Assembly (NCBI RefSeq): GCF_020536995.1
Contig: NC_068360.1
Coordinates: forward strand, 1,023,292 to 1,087,291
Reading direction: 5' to 3'
From: Dreissena polymorpha
Lineage: Eukaryota; Mollusca; Bivalvia; Myida; Dreissenidae
DNA length: 64,000 bases
The stretch's first letter is position 1; each line of letters opens with the position of its first letter. Positions 1-12,740 of this stretch are shown here, piece by piece. The position numbers and the translations under genes were made by a program. Below the pieces are notes generated by a model. It was not told the DNA's origin. It saw only the letters and a list, made by a program, of their open reading frames with translations, and searched no databases.

Positions 1-343
1 TTCAGATAATAAGCATACTGAGTCATTGACCAAAAAGATCGCAAGTCGAGATGATGATGTAAAGAAGTTGGTGGGGTACAGACTGTTCCCAGTATTTTCA
101 CTCGTAAAAGTATTTTCACTACTTACACCAACATTGTAGAATATAAGCAACTTCAAGCAATCCACGTTTAATACAAGAAGTATGAACATATTATTTCACC
201 ACAAACACATTTGAGAATTCAAATAAAAACCACATTCGATTTAAACCGGCTTAATACGACGAAGTTGTCGACTTTTTATTTTACTAAGATTTAATAAATA
301 TCCTCGATAAAGAAGCTATGAAATACCGCCCCCGCCAACTTAC
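1..343. other. Intron or flank of the CUB-domain gene, nothing recognised
   Basis: AT-rich DNA downstream of the last visible CUB exon. That exon ends in a strong donor (GTAAGT on the minus strand) in phase 1, so this stretch should be intron leading to further exons left of the window. I see no exon, repeat or RNA gene in it. Confidence 0.5.
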
Positions 344-503
344 ACCCCACATCCCAGGTTGCACGGAAGCCAGCACTGCTCACTGTGGAATCTGACACAA
401 ACTTCACGTAGAGCATGTTGCCTGAGGTTGTCATGGGAGCAGGCAGGTTGTTGCCACAGTAACGACCCATCAATGGGGAGCCCCTAGTATTGCCAGCTCG
501 AAC
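344..503 (-). CDS. CUB domain 2, second half (exon)
   Basis: Acceptor CCTAAG, phase 0, then VRAGNTRGSPLMGRYCG, YVKFVSDSTVSSAGF and RATWDVG. SPLMGRYCG and the VKFxSD…GF strand are standard CUB elements. Ends in phase 1 at GTAAGT; the gene continues outside the window. Confidence 0.82.
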
Positions 504-3500
504 CTTAGGAAATAATCATATTTAGCCTTGACATATACTGTTAACCAAAAACGCATCTGTTGGCTAAATTTGATATTAACCTGAACAATTATGTAAACTA
601 AATTCAATTGATGAGAATTAAAATGTACATTATTCATCTTATGCTGAACTCGAGTTCTGGGTTAATTTTCGTAAAAAATAGTTAGAATTTATTTACTGAC
701 TGAATATTCTGACATAATCAACCAGCCGTCCATTCATATGTTGTCTATATACCATAATCAAACAATCAATCCCTTCTTAACCCTTTTCAACTATGAAGCA
801 AAGTGGAGATTGCTTTATGCAACCACAATAAAACCAGAAGTCTGCGAGTAATTAACACGCGGTTCTGGCATTATGCTGTTTGCTGCTGTACATCAGTATC
901 TTAGGGCTTCAAATGAAGACTTTAAAGCTTGAAACAAGAAAGAAAGGTTTTAATTTTTATTTTCTGAATTACTATAAAAGTGCACAAATGGGTATCTGAG
1001 CGTTAAACGGTTAAGAGCTATTAACCATCTCACCTCCACATAGTCATACTGGCAGGTGATCGGTCCCTCTAGCTCCAGATTGGTGAAACGCAGCGTTATC
1101 CTATCCACGGGATTCACAGTGACCGTCCACACACACTGGGCGTCGTGGTTGTAAGCGTTGGGATAGTTGGGTGACTGGAGAACGCCACTCTCTGAGGTGA
1201 ATGCGCCACCGCAACCTGCGTCCACTGAAACGTCGTGTCATACCATTATTTTCATTAGTAATTGATATATCAAGTGAACTGCTTTGTAATTGAAACAAAG
1301 CAAACGGTCCACTCCAAAACGGTTTTGTATCATTTTCATTAGTTATTTACTGGTTTATTACACTGATTTATAATGGGACCAAAGCAAAATGTCAACTGCA
1401 AAATATGTGTGTACCATTATTTCCATAAATAATGTATATATTAAAAGAACTGATTTATAATGGGAATTAAAACCCCCCGAGTTGATGTTGGTATATTTTC
1501 ACATTTTTGTTATGTGTCGCAAAAAGGAGATAATTAGTCAAAATGTTTTTGCATTTATGTCAGAAAATTTGGTCAAAATCGGTCAAAAAATGCCATAATT
1601 CAGTACAAAGATAAGCAAACAGACAGGACATAGCAGCGTAATGTTTTTTTGCAGCGTGATTGTTGTCAATATCTATGCATATAAATCAAAAATTTCAATA
1701 AACTTTCATCAAGCTTGATAAAAACTCCTTTTGTTTTCAATACACAAATCGGCCTTATTGAATTCGCTCTGATCTGAGAAATCGTTTTTATGCAATCAGC
1801 TTGCATTCTGACTTTTTACGAACATGATATTCAATACCCAATGATCCTCATTTATCCATTAAGACAACAACATGTTTTATAATCACTTCGCTAGGGCTAT
1901 CCGTAGACATTATTTGTTTATAAATTGCTTGTGTTATTTAATAGTCATTCTTTGTTTTGAAATGCGCGGAAGTGGAAATCACGTGAAATTGGCGCTCACT
2001 TGATTGAAAGCGTGCATACATCAGGTTTATAAAAGTCTTGAGGATTCCGTTATGTTCATGATTAGTTTTCGTATTTTTGATGATTTGGCATTTTTTGCAC
2101 AATTTTTGCGAAAATCAGTATGGAAGAGTTAAGCTTTAGAATGTATCTGACGTATACTGATCAATTTAGTTGAGATAACCGAATTGTTGTCAGATATAAG
2201 GATTTATCTAATTTATAATATTCGACTATTTAGCATACATTAAAAGTGTCTGATTTTTGTTTATATTCTTGATATAAGGTCCCACTGATAATTTTTTACT
2301 ATTTGGCATTCATCAAAATGTCTGATTTTTCGTTTTAAAAAAAAGAGTTAATCATACTAAGTTGAGCATGGTAAGTGATATTAAATCCGTTGTTGGAGAA
2401 GGTGCCGTCTGAATGGAACTTCACCCAGGCGTTGGGTCCTGTGGTGGATAGAGGGGGTGGGGAGGTCGTGTTACAGAACCGCTGCAACAGAGGGCTGGTA
2501 TCCAGACCACCGTCGCGAATCTGAAACATAGTTATGTTATAGTATAGTTCTTTGGTGAACTTTCACAATGTTTTAGGGAAAGATTATACAATCTTTGCAG
2601 TTTTCCTGTCATGGTAAGTATGTTCACTCATGACAGAAAATGAGAACTGTTCTTGTGGAATCCTAGTTTAGGACACAATGTTGGCATAAATAATTATATG
2701 CGAGTTATATGGCCAGTACGTGGAGTAACCTTCTGATCCCTGGATAGATAGTGCTGTGCTCTACCAACAAAACTAGCTGGAAAAAGCTTACTAAGCTTGT
2801 GCATGCACTTTAATCAGTTTAGGCACAATCGAAAATCATCCGACTATCACGCATTAAACATTGAGGATTTTCAGAAATGGCATAGCTGTCTTAAGTGTAC
2901 ATATAATGGTCAATGTATAACAGTTTCTGTGAAATGTTTTCCAACTCTAATATCCAATGACAAATGGAGAGACTCTTAAATAAAAGTTAATTATTTATTT
3001 AGAAACACATGATATTCCCAAACCATATGTAATTGTATTATTTGGAAGAAAACACGGTTTTTAAAAAAGGGCTTTAAATGCTTTAGCAGCAATCATTTGA
3101 AGTTAATACCATATCAGTAGCAAATAGTAGTGACAATGATACAAGCTGTAATACACCATACATATGAATCATGTTCTGTGATATTTGGGCTTACTGAATA
3201 TCCATAAAATGTTGTCAAAGATTAGCCTGTGTGGACTGTGGGACGACATTTCCGCCTAAATTGGATTTTCGTTTATATGATTCTTCCTTCAATTTTGTTT
3301 TCCATAAACAGGATAATCTGGGATTACACTTCATGCACATGCATTAAGCCCAGTTTTCCCAAACTGAGGCTTTAATGTCTACCTCGAGGTAGTCATAGCA
3401 GTTCGAACGGTTTTCCAGCTGAAAGGTGGCAAATGAGAAGATGATGCGGTTGCCAAGGGAAACGCTGACCAACCAGACGCAATCGTGGTCATCTGGGTAG

Positions 3501-6500
3501 TTTCTGGAGTAACCGGGGCTCGAGAAGTTACCTTGGTTACTACCAGACAAGACCCCTCCACACACTGCAAGACAGAATGTATGGTATGAATTATAAACAA
3601 TCAGGAGTCTGTTTCTGTACATTTTGAACATTTCATTCCAATAACAAATCACAAAAGCCAAAACTGTGCAAACATCTATTTTGGTGCCTGGTAATCAGAC
3701 CAGTATTTTTTTTATATTGACTGTAGGGCAGTCCTGACCGGTAAAACTTCGTTTGGACCAGAATGTTTTCTTAAAATCTATTCAGACAGTAGGCACATAT
3801 TAACTTGTTAACACTAAACAGTCTTTTTCTGTCATGCATTTTTTATTGGGACAATCAACATTTTAAAGGTGGCGTTTTATGCCAGTTTCCAATAAACTGT
3901 CAGACCTGTACATTACTAGCATGTTTTAATTTAGAGTTTTATCAATATTAATTGTATTTAACTTGGGCCAAAACATGCTTAAATTCCCTTTGTTAACAAT
4001 ATTGGTTATTGTTAACATAGGAAATGTAAGCAGGTTCTTAGCTCTACCGGCCAAAGGCCAGAAGAGCTATTGGGATGGCGTGGTTTTTGTACGTCCGTGC
4101 GTGCGTGCGTTAGACTTTTTCTTGTTTACGCGATATAGTCCACAGTTTTCATCCGATTCTTTTCAAACTTGTTCAGTGTCTTCATATTAATAAGGACTCG
4201 AATCCTGTTGATTTTCAGGTCACTGGGTCAAAGGTCAAGGTCACAGTGACTCGAAATAGTAAAATGGTTTCCGGATGATAACTCAAGAATGCTCATGCCT
4301 AGGATCATGAAACTTCATAGGTATATTTATCATGACGGGCAGACGACCCCTATTGATTTTCAGGTCACTAAGTTAAAGGTCACAGTAACTCGAAACAGTA
4401 AAATGGTTTCCTGATGATAACTCAAGAATGCTTACGCCTAGGATCATGAAACTTCATAAGTACATTGATCATGACTGGCAGATGAACCCTATTGATTTTC
4501 AGGGCACTAGGTCAAAGGTCAATGTCACAGTGACTCGAACTAGTAAAATAGTTTCCGGATGATAACTCAAGAATTCTTACGCCTAGGATCTTGAAACTTC
4601 ATTGGTAATTGATCATGACTGGCAGATGACCCTTATTGATTTTCATGTCACTAGGTCAAAGGTCACAGTTACTCGAAATAGTAAAATGGTTTCTGGATGA
4701 TAACTCAAGAATGCTTACACCAAGGATAATGAAACTAAATAGGTACATAGATCATGACTGGCAGATGACTCCTATTAATGGTCAGGTCAAAGGTCAAGGT
4801 CACAGTGACTCGAAACAGTAAAATGGTTTCCTGATGATAACTTGAGAATAATTAGGCCTATGATCATGAAACTTTATAGGTACATTGATCATGACTGGCA
4901 GATGACCCCTATTGGTGTTCAGGTCACTAGGTCAAAGTTCAAGATCACAGTGACAAAAAACGTATTCACACAATCGTTGCCACTACAACTGACAACCACT
5001 ATGGGGGGCATGCATGTTTTATAAACAGCCCTTGTTTAAAAAGAGCAATATCGAAGCAATAAGTCTAGAATTACTTCCCATTGAATATGAGAAAATTTTG
5101 AAATCCCGCTTGTTTACGCAATTGATACCACAGTTTTTATCCAATTATTTCCAAATTTGCACAGTATCTTTATATCAATGAGGACTTGAACCCTATTGAA
5201 TATGAGCAATATCGGAGAAATAATAACACAATTATCTCCCCTTGAGAATTTGAGAATATTCTCCTTGTTTGCGCGATTAAGTACACATTTTCCATCTTAT
5301 TTTTTTCCAAACTTACACAGTGTTTATAGCAGTAGAGCGATTCAGGCCCTCATGGGACTCTTGTTTCTTTAATAGATGACAAAAAAATATAAATGATGAA
5401 TAAATTACTTAAACCCAAAATATTTGTTTCTTTGACAACTTCCTTACTTTCTACAATGTAAAAAATATATGAAAACAAACATAATCTAAAACAAAAATAA
5501 TGGTTTTCGGAAACGAAGGACGTTATTAGCGAACGAATTGAAGAAGTCGATGATTTTAAAAATCTAGGCACTGGTTTTAATTACACTGTGACTATTAAAA
5601 AACCACAACATTGAACATCTAAATTGATAGGCCTTAAAATCTTTGAATGTGTTATCTTGCAAATGCGACGACTTTGATCTTACGGAAACATTTTGTCAAC
5701 TATTCGATGCATTTTGTAACACCTATACTTAACTATTCGTACGAAGCCTGTGGTTATTCCAAATCAAAAGAACTAGAAATCTTAATATCCTCTTTATATC
5801 CACATATACATAAGATTAATAAAATATTGTTAACAAATTAAAGACAAAATGTAAAACGAACTTATCTTATTGTTATATTTGCTGCTATTTGGATTCTATG
5901 TTATCAATGAAACATAGTTATTGCTATTACATGTACTACTATTATTAGCATAAATATAATATAGCGCATGGTATACGCATGCTACTCAATTTTCGATTTT
6001 GTTTATTTCCACAAAATTAATGTAAACATCATTGGGCAATTACCATCTGGATTAAAAAAAAAGAAGTTTTTTTATGGAGATGGGTTTTGCTCGGATAGGT
6101 AACTCCCAGCTCTTATTTGGCATATTTTTATGCAGTTAAATGGACTTGCAGGATGGAGGTTACCTTTGCGGTTTTGCTGGGTTTGCTCATTATTGCGGAT
6201 TTGCTGGAATTTATCATTATTGCGGATTTGCTGGATTTGCCTTGCTAATTATTGCGGATTTGCTGGATTTGCTCATTATTGCGGAGCATTAACGTTGCAT
6301 TAGATTTGCTTATTATTGCGACTCATTAAATTTCGCATAGACTGTCAGCTACTTAAGATCATGGTTGGCCATTTGGAGGCATCCTTCCTTGATATTTTTA
6401 TTTTTTCTCATATTCCAAGTAGGCCAATAAGGAGTTATTCTACATGGAATGGTGATGTTGTGGCTCAATCTCTCCAGCTTGTTTTCATTTGTATGTTTTA

Positions 6501-7394
6501 CTTTAGGCATAATACTTTTTATTGAGCAAAACTTGTTTATTATCGGTTTGCCGTGTCATGAAGCAAATTAATTATGCCAGTCATTCGTTAGTTCCACAAA
6601 TTGAATAAACGAAAACCAACTTTCAGAGTTATTAGTGTTTATTTGAAATTCATACTAAAATAATATAAACAGCATTATAGTCATCCTGTTGCCTACATAT
6701 TTTTAAAGGCGATTTTATTTCCAAACTACTGTCATGTATAAAGTTAAATTGTATGTATAGTACGTATTACTGTATGACCACTTTCTCTTCACATGAACTT
6801 TTGATATGTGCATTAAGTCGTAATTATTTTATGTTCTGCTCTGTTCATAAAGAACCCAACTTTTGTTGTGCATATACTATTTATTATACAATTAACACAC
6901 AATAACAAGCCATAAATTACATTCAACGTATTTAAATTTGAGGTTTTCGATTAAAGAAATGGATATTTTAATTTTACTAAACGAGTTGTGAGAATTGGGC
7001 AAGATTGTGGAAAATCTTCGGCCACACGGGAGAACGAATCGTAAATCTTTGAGTCTGTGAACATACATATTTTTCGAAGATATTAATTTGACAACAGTTC
7101 AGATAGTCAGTGATAATGTTTACGTCTGTACAACTAAACAATAAGTTTTTTGTTCATCCTTTATTATAACCGATAGTATTTTATCAATTATTAATATGTA
7201 AGCCTGGTCGATACAATATCGTGCTGATAGTTGTGGACGTGGTTCGCGAAGGCAGCAAAAACACTCGCTACTATTACTATGGAACTATGAATATTCATTT
7301 CCGCAATTGTCTCAATTTGTCTGCGTTTCTTACCCGTCGATGCTGATGTGCCACCAAACGCCAGAAAGGCAATTGCGAAAACAACGCACAGCAT
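344..7394 (-). CDS. Secreted CUB-domain protein, cubilin-like (5 exons, 3' end outside window)
   Basis: Five minus-strand exons read as a signal peptide followed by two CUB domains. Exons (high to low): 7334-7394, 3383-3564, 2358-2520, 1034-1224, 344-503. All have GT/AG borders and the phases fit throughout (1, 0, 1, 0, 1). Each CUB domain is split over two exons at the same place, just before the IRDGG/VRAGN strand. Each has the four expected cysteines (CGG; CVW; NCYDYLE or CQYDYVE; RFC or RYC). YDYLE-IRDG in CUB1 resembles the acidic calcium site of cbCUB domains. CUB domains mediate extracellular protein binding, so a secreted or matrix protein is likely; cubilin, tolloid and shell-matrix proteins share the fold. 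The last exon ends in a phase-1 donor, so the protein continues. The link from signal exon to first CUB exon crosses a 3.8-kb intron and rests on phase and strand alone. Confidence 0.72.
1034..1224 (-). CDS. CUB domain 2, first half (exon)
   Basis: Acceptor TTTCAG, phase 1, then MDAGCGGAFTSESG, SPNYPNAY, QCVWTV and CQYDYVE. SPNYPNxY is the hallmark CUB N-terminal motif. Ends in phase 0 at donor GTGAGA. Confidence 0.85.
2358..2520 (-). CDS. CUB domain 1, second half (exon)
   Basis: Acceptor TTTCAG, phase 0, then IRDGGLDTSPLLQRFCN to NGFNITYHAQL. Carries the fourth cysteine and the GFxxxY strand typical of the CUB C-terminal half. Ends in phase 1 at GTATGA, a weaker donor. Confidence 0.82.
3222..3371 (-). 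repeat. Partial palindromic MITE (Dreissena-type family)
   Basis: Half-length copy of the element at 28,898-29,146: the GGGACGACA, TTTCCGCC and GCATTAAGCCCAGTTTTCCC motifs are recognisable. Lies in the CUB gene intron next to the CUB1a exon. Confidence 0.65.
3383..3564 (-). CDS. CUB domain 1, first half (exon)
   Basis: Acceptor TCTTGCAG, phase 1, then VCGGVLSGSNQGNF through NCYDYLE. Contains the first three CUB cysteines and an N-glycosylation sequon (NRS). Ends in phase 0 at a GTAGAC donor. A Dreissena-type MITE half ends only about 12 bp beyond the donor. Confidence 0.82.
4040..5368 (+). mobile_element. Non-autonomous element with about 140-bp core tandem repeats (pearl/Helitron-like)
   Basis: A left flank (CCGGCCAAAGGCCAGAAGAG, then a GCGTGCGTGCGT stretch) leads into about 5.5 tandem units of 137-147 bp, roughly 4,190-4,955. 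Each unit contains CTCAAGAATGCTTACGCC, GATCATGAAACTTCATAGG and GGTCAAAGGTCAAGGTCACAG. A right flank ends near CATGGGACTCTTGTTT. Left flank, core repeats and right flank match the layout of bivalve pearl elements, considered non-autonomous Helitron relatives. No protein is encoded. It sits in intron 1 of the CUB gene. Confidence 0.6.
5369..7059. other. Intron 1 of the CUB gene, mostly unannotated
   Basis: Apart from the short tandem repeat near 6.2 kb, this is AT-rich DNA without recognisable exons. It has no counterpart downstream of the signal exon of the carbonic anhydrase gene, so the segmental homology stops at its right edge. Confidence 0.45.
6160..6330 (+). repeat. Short tandem repeat, about 30-bp unit
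   Basis: Four to five imperfect copies of a unit built on GCGGATTTGCTGGATTTGCT plus CATTATT. No function visible; lies in intron 1 of the CUB gene. Confidence 0.7.
7334..7394 (-). CDS. Signal-peptide exon of the CUB gene (duplicate A)
   Basis: Starts at ATG and encodes MLCVVFAIAFLAFGGTSAST, a typical signal peptide, then a phase-1 donor GTAAGA. A pyrimidine-rich AG (TTGTTTTAG) lies a few bases before the ATG and is conserved in duplicate B. A non-coding upstream exon is therefore likely. Nearly identical to the first coding exon of the carbonic anhydrase gene. Confidence 0.7.
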
Positions 7395-9007
7395 GGTTAC
7401 TAAAACAAATCACATGTGTTATACAAGTAATCTCTTAATTTAAAAACTGAACGTAAACAAGAGGAATAATAAATAATTGTAAATATTAAAATGTGTTTAT
7501 TGATTTCATAATAATTCCGATGTATAATTACGCTAAACAACACCGATTTTAAATCAAGCTCGAACTAAATCACTTTCGCCAACTTGATCACCGTCAGAAT
7601 ATGACCTTCAGTGGATGTATATACATGTACTGTAACTGCATGGATTGAGACCAGTGGATCATATGTTTTAACGTGTTTTGTGCTGGACGAAAGCATGCTC
7701 TTAAATAATTTATGACATTTAAGGAAATCGGATCAAAATAAATACCTTTTATTTATATTAATTAACCTATATCGAGTCTTGCCCATTAGTAGTTGAACTC
7801 GGTTTGCATTAATCAGTTCGATAATGAGTCCTTAACCTCACGGAATCAACACCATGACGCTTAACGATGTTTTAATATAAACACGTCGCCTTCAATAGAA
7901 TAGCGTTATGTGAACAGAAACTACATCATACGTATACGATTTACTTTAAAAGAAAAATAATGCATTTAAACGGAAAATGATAGAAACTTACAGTTTAAAA
8001 ATAAAAATAAATCAATGGAATGGGGAATATTTAAATTATAAAAACACAAAAATACAATTTCAAGACATTCAATAAGAGGATTATTTTAAAAGTTTCAAAG
8101 ATGCAACGTTTTATGAAATCATTAATCTAATAAATAGATGTGTTCGACTCTTGCATCATGAGTTTTATTCCAGCGTAGAGAGTTGATCAGAAAAAATGAT
8201 AATTTTTTGCCATCGATTTTTTTTATATATTATATTACTTCTCCGTACGTTGTACCCGTCGTACCGATAAGCCTTACATTTGAATTACCAAAAATAACTT
8301 AATGTTGTCTTTTGTATAACCGGGGAATTAAATAATTACAATATTTTTTATTAGATTGTTGTAACATAATCATTTGTTAAACAAGATTGTGTGAATCGTT
8401 TTGTGAGATCTTTTATCATGAGGTCTCATTAATTTAAATGGTTGTTATTTTGAAATAAGGATTAATTGGTATGTTCAGTGGTTTCTGCGGCTCACCACAT
8501 ACATTTTGGACGGTTGAGCGTTTCTTTTTCAAATTCCGGTGTGAATATTCGATTTGTTGAAATTCACATAATTGAGATTATACATAAAATGTAAGATCGA
8601 ACAACTTTATAAAATATTTGTGCAGACGAATAAAGTGCGGCAGTCAATTATTTGATGAAGCTGTCGTAATTGTTTAGATAATTGGATACTTGATGGTATA
8701 AACGTTTTTGACAAGTGCTGTGTCACTTTTCGTCCCGCTGAAATGCAGTTTGTCAATCACATAAATCGATGGCTGTTTCAGTGATGTAAATATTTACTAT
8801 ACTGCGTTAATTCTTAAATTAACACTTATTACAACTTTCGGCAGTCAAGCGTCAAATAACACCATTTATATATACATTGCACTATGCGCTGCAAATATTT
8901 TATTTGACAATCAATGTCCCACGCTTTCCGCCGCTCAGATGAAGAGGCGTTGTATGTTAAGTTATTGAATGCAATTTGCGTGCTTTTGTGCAGAACAGAT
9001 GATTTAA
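7395..9007. other. Region upstream of the CUB signal exon (duplicate A)
   Basis: Non-coding DNA shared with duplicate B, so it probably holds 5' exon or promoter sequence for both genes. I cannot place a TATA box or transcription start. One or two copies of the unit that forms the large minisatellite in B lie near 7,600-7,650 (GGATGTATATACATG…ACTGCATGGATT). Confidence 0.4.
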
Positions 9008-9512
9008 AGGGGCCTTTTCACGTTTTGGTAAATTGACAAAATTAAAAAAAAAGTTGTTTCAGATTCGCAAATTTTCGTTTTAGTTATGATATTTGTGAGT
9101 AAACAGTAATACTGAACATTTACCACGCTCTAAAATAGCCATTAGATGCATCTTTTGACATTTTTAAAACCTGAAAATTATAAAGCGTTGCAACGCGAAA
9201 CGATTGAATAATTTGGAGAGTTCGGTTGTAGTCGTTATATTTTGTGAACCTACGAGGATTGCTTATATAAAGTATGAAATACATCAACCATTGTATGCTT
9301 ACGGACGGCCGATTGGTCTAGATGGGAGAATATTTACTCCAGGACTCCAGGGGTCAGTGGTTTGAGCCCTGTTGAGGGTTACATTTTTCTCTTTTTTTAA
9401 ATTTTATTCATGATTTTTTACTGGAGATTTTTAGATCCAATGTTTTAATTTATCAATATAAAGCATTTAATGACAAACTTCAATACATGCCAAAAAATGT
9501 GAAAAGGCCCCT
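9008..9512 (+). mobile_element. TTAA-flanked MITE with tRNA-like core, copy 1
   Basis: Terminal inverted repeats AGGGGCCTTTTCACGTTTTGG and, at the other end, CCAAAAAATGTGAAAAGGCC. Direct TTAA flanks both sides (9004-9007, 9513-9516). Duplicate B has the empty site near 37,240 with a single TTAA. The middle holds a tRNA-like core on the plus strand: A-box-like GGCCGATTGGTC near 9,307 and B-box-like GGTTTGAGCCC near 9,359. No ORF. TTAA targeting suggests piggyBac or Sola3 mobilisation. Confidence 0.8.
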
Positions 9513-11931
9513 TTAACGTTTACGTACAGTTCAATTCGAAGTCAATATTTGATTGGTACGTCAATTCATGAATATTAAAGACAATTAATGCATTGTCCCA
9601 ATACAATGACAAATCTCGATCCTATTTTGTCTGAACAATAGAATGTATGTATTATTTAGCAGCCACCTCAATCGGAAAAAAGTAAATATACGAAATGAAA
9701 AAAACACATAAAGAATATATCCTTTTTTTTCAGAAGTTGAAAAGGGCGGATATTTGTATCTTGGGGCGTAAACATAGGATATATCGAATATTCGAATATA
9801 TTGTAATTAGAATATACAAATAATCGAATATGATTTCAGGATTGGTTCCAATACGTAACTAAAACCAATTTTTAGAATTGCTTTATATTAAAATAATGCT
9901 GTAAGTAGGAGTTAAAAGAAAAACCATATTTACTTATCGCGTCTCATTACCAATTCTAATAAATCATTAACAAATAAAGACCATTTACACATTTTAATCG
10001 AATCAAAAAGAGCCAAACATTGCAGCATTGATAATAAAAAAACCAACGTATATAATAAGAAACGATACAGCCACAATATTAAAGATGACTTACGTCTGGA
10101 GAATTAACGGTAAACGTCTCTTTTTATCTCTGAGTCTATGAACAATCACGAAAGTTTAAACTAACTAAAGAGATATTGCAACGTACATTAACAACTTAAA
10201 CCAGACTGCTTTTATACATATGATCGTCATGTGCAACGATACATAGAAATCATAAGAAGAATTAAAAAAAATGTAAATGCTGGATTATCGCTCACCTGAG
10301 CACGGTTGAGCACGGCGTGAGCACATAGAACAAATAGCTCTGTCGTGAACTTGTGGGGTATGTCACTCTCCGTAGCTCTTCAGAGCCGGCGCCGGAAATC
10401 CAAAGAAATCGGACAATCGTGTGAATGTATACGAGTTGACCTGAACTGATTTCACACAATTTCGTACAATAATCTGCAAGATGCAAACAAATCACTTTTT
10501 TGGTCTAAACTGCCAGACGACTTGCCCTTGCATGGTCATATTTAAAAAATCTCGATTATCACTTACCATGATTCCCACCAACTGTGTTTAGTTAAAACAA
10601 ACATCCCACGTGAAAGTTAGGGGGTCGATTGGCTTCTTTTACAACATTTTGTCGGAAGCAACTTCCACAAATTCAAAACAATTTACCTGATATATCGACG
10701 GTGTGACCATTGACCATGTTTGGTATGTCTGCGTTTTCAACTTCGACAATTTTTGTCGATATCGCTTGCTTGATTTTTCGACGCATTGACAGAATTAATT
10801 AACTCGATCATGCCAATTAAATAATTATTTATAAGAAAAAACACTCATTTTATGAGATACAACTTTCTGGATTTTGGAGTTAGTTCATATATCTTTTATC
10901 TGGCTGTCTAGCATATTCTTTCAAATCAATATTACATGTTTATAAACAAGGCATTGGTGTGCGTATACTTCAAAGTTTATGAGGTCTTCCCGCACCCGAG
11001 GCTGCGTTATGCGTGGACCAAGCACTTCTATATAATTTTTTACAAGATTCCCACAACGCGGAACGAATTATTTTAAATTAAAGATGCTATTTCAAAATAT
11101 TTATGTTTTAATGAAAAATTTTAAATGTTGGTGTGATCTTGCGTGCAACATAACCTGTATGTTATGGCGACCATCAAGCCAGCATATTATTATTTTGGAT
11201 TTCTGTACAAACTGATCATTACTTTTTACATCAACATGATACATTATAACATTTATAAATCCATTATGTGATTTAAAATATCATTATGATACATTAAGCG
11301 TAAGTGAGCGACCAATAGCTGTTTTGGCACTCTTGCTTTTTAATTTGCTTAAAATACACTTGTATCTCTATGATTTTCGGAAAGATATGAGATACCATTT
11401 GTACGTTTAACAGTTTAATGCTCCGTTTTAATGTAGGCTTAAAATAGGAACGAATAGCCTTGCAAAGTGTTAAGGAAGTGTTGAGGCGTAAACTTTTTTT
11501 GCCCGTAACTAGAAGTTCGTTAAATACCCAGCCATCGTCAATTTCATGGAGTTTGTCTGATGATCTTTCCTAAATTTGACGATTTATTTTTATAAGAAAT
11601 TGTTCATCCTTGGATCCGCTATCGTTCTGTTGAATGATACCCTCCAAGCCATGCATGATTAAATAGCTTAGTCTATAACGTATAAACTTAACCTAGCCTT
11701 GAAGCCAACGCTTACGAATGGGTAAACTATTTTAAAATCTATTCGGCAAGACGCTTCATAGCAATTTTAACGACGGGGTTCTCTTTATATATCAAGTTAT
11801 TAATGTGCAATAGTAATACACCGTGACATGTGAGAAACATTTCATTTTTTGTCAGTCATATTTTATGTTTGTCTCCTTTTGTTGTCTGTGTAGAAGTGGG
11901 AAATGTGCATTAATTTTAAAGCTTTACTAAA
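9513..11931. other. Non-coding stretch, mostly specific to duplicate A
   Basis: Up to about 9,830 the sequence matches duplicate B; beyond that it has no counterpart. A moderately GC-rich patch at 10,280-10,620 stands out from AT-rich surroundings, but I cannot read a family or spliced exon in it. Confidence 0.35.
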
Positions 11932-12417
11932 AGGGACATTTTCTCCGATTTTGGCATGTATTGAAGTTTGTCATTAAATGCTTTATATTGATAAATGTAA
12001 ACATTGGATCAAAAAAGCTCCAAAAAAACAAGAATAAGATTAAACAAAGAAAATTAAGTAACCCTCAACTAGGCTCGAACCACTGACCCCTGGAGTAAAA
12101 GTCTAAAGCTAGGCCATCCATGCCAATATAATTTGTTATGTATTGTACACTTTATATAAGCAATTCTCATGATGTCAAAAATATCATGACAACAACAGAA
12201 CTCTCCTAATTATTCAATCGTTTCGCGTTGCAACGCTTTATAATATTCAGGTTTTTAAATAATCTAAAGATTTATATAATCGATACTAGTATTTTAGAGC
12301 ATGATAAATGTTCAGTATAACTGTTTCCTAACAAATAGAATAACAATAAAGAAAAATTACGAATCTGAAACAATTGTAAAAAATTGTGTCAATTTACCAA
12401 AACATGAAAAGGTCCCT
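11932..12417 (-). mobile_element. TTAA-flanked MITE with tRNA-like core, copy 2
   Basis: Right end ACATGAAAAGGTCCCT followed by TTAA; left end AGGGACATTTTCTCCG with a degraded target site. The tRNA-like core is reversed here: GGCTCGAACCACTGACCCC and CTAGGCCATCC. Lies inside the A-specific segment. Confidence 0.75.
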
Positions 12418-12489
12418 TTAAATGCACATTCAATCTACTATTGAATAGGTTAAAACGTTTCAACGCTCAATACCCCTCTCTTAACAGCA

Positions 12490-12740
12490 CACATTCGTTA
12501 AACCTTTGTTAGATATATGGTTGTTGCTGATGTAAACCTTTGTCATACATCATATTGTTTCTGATGTAAACCATGGTTAAACATAAGGTTGTTGCTGATG
12601 TCAAAATTAAAAAAAAAGGTTGTTGCTGATGTTAATCTTTGTTAGACATCAGGTTTTTGCTGATGTCAAAGTTTGTTAAACATCAGATTCTTGCTGATGT
12701 AAACCTTTGTTAAACATCGGGTTGTTGCTGATATAATGCT
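12490..12740 (+). repeat. Tandem repeat, about 34-bp unit, 7 copies
   Basis: Unit CCTTTGTTAAACATCAGG followed by TTGTTGCTGATGTAAA, repeated about seven times with substitutions. Not in duplicate B. Confidence 0.8.
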
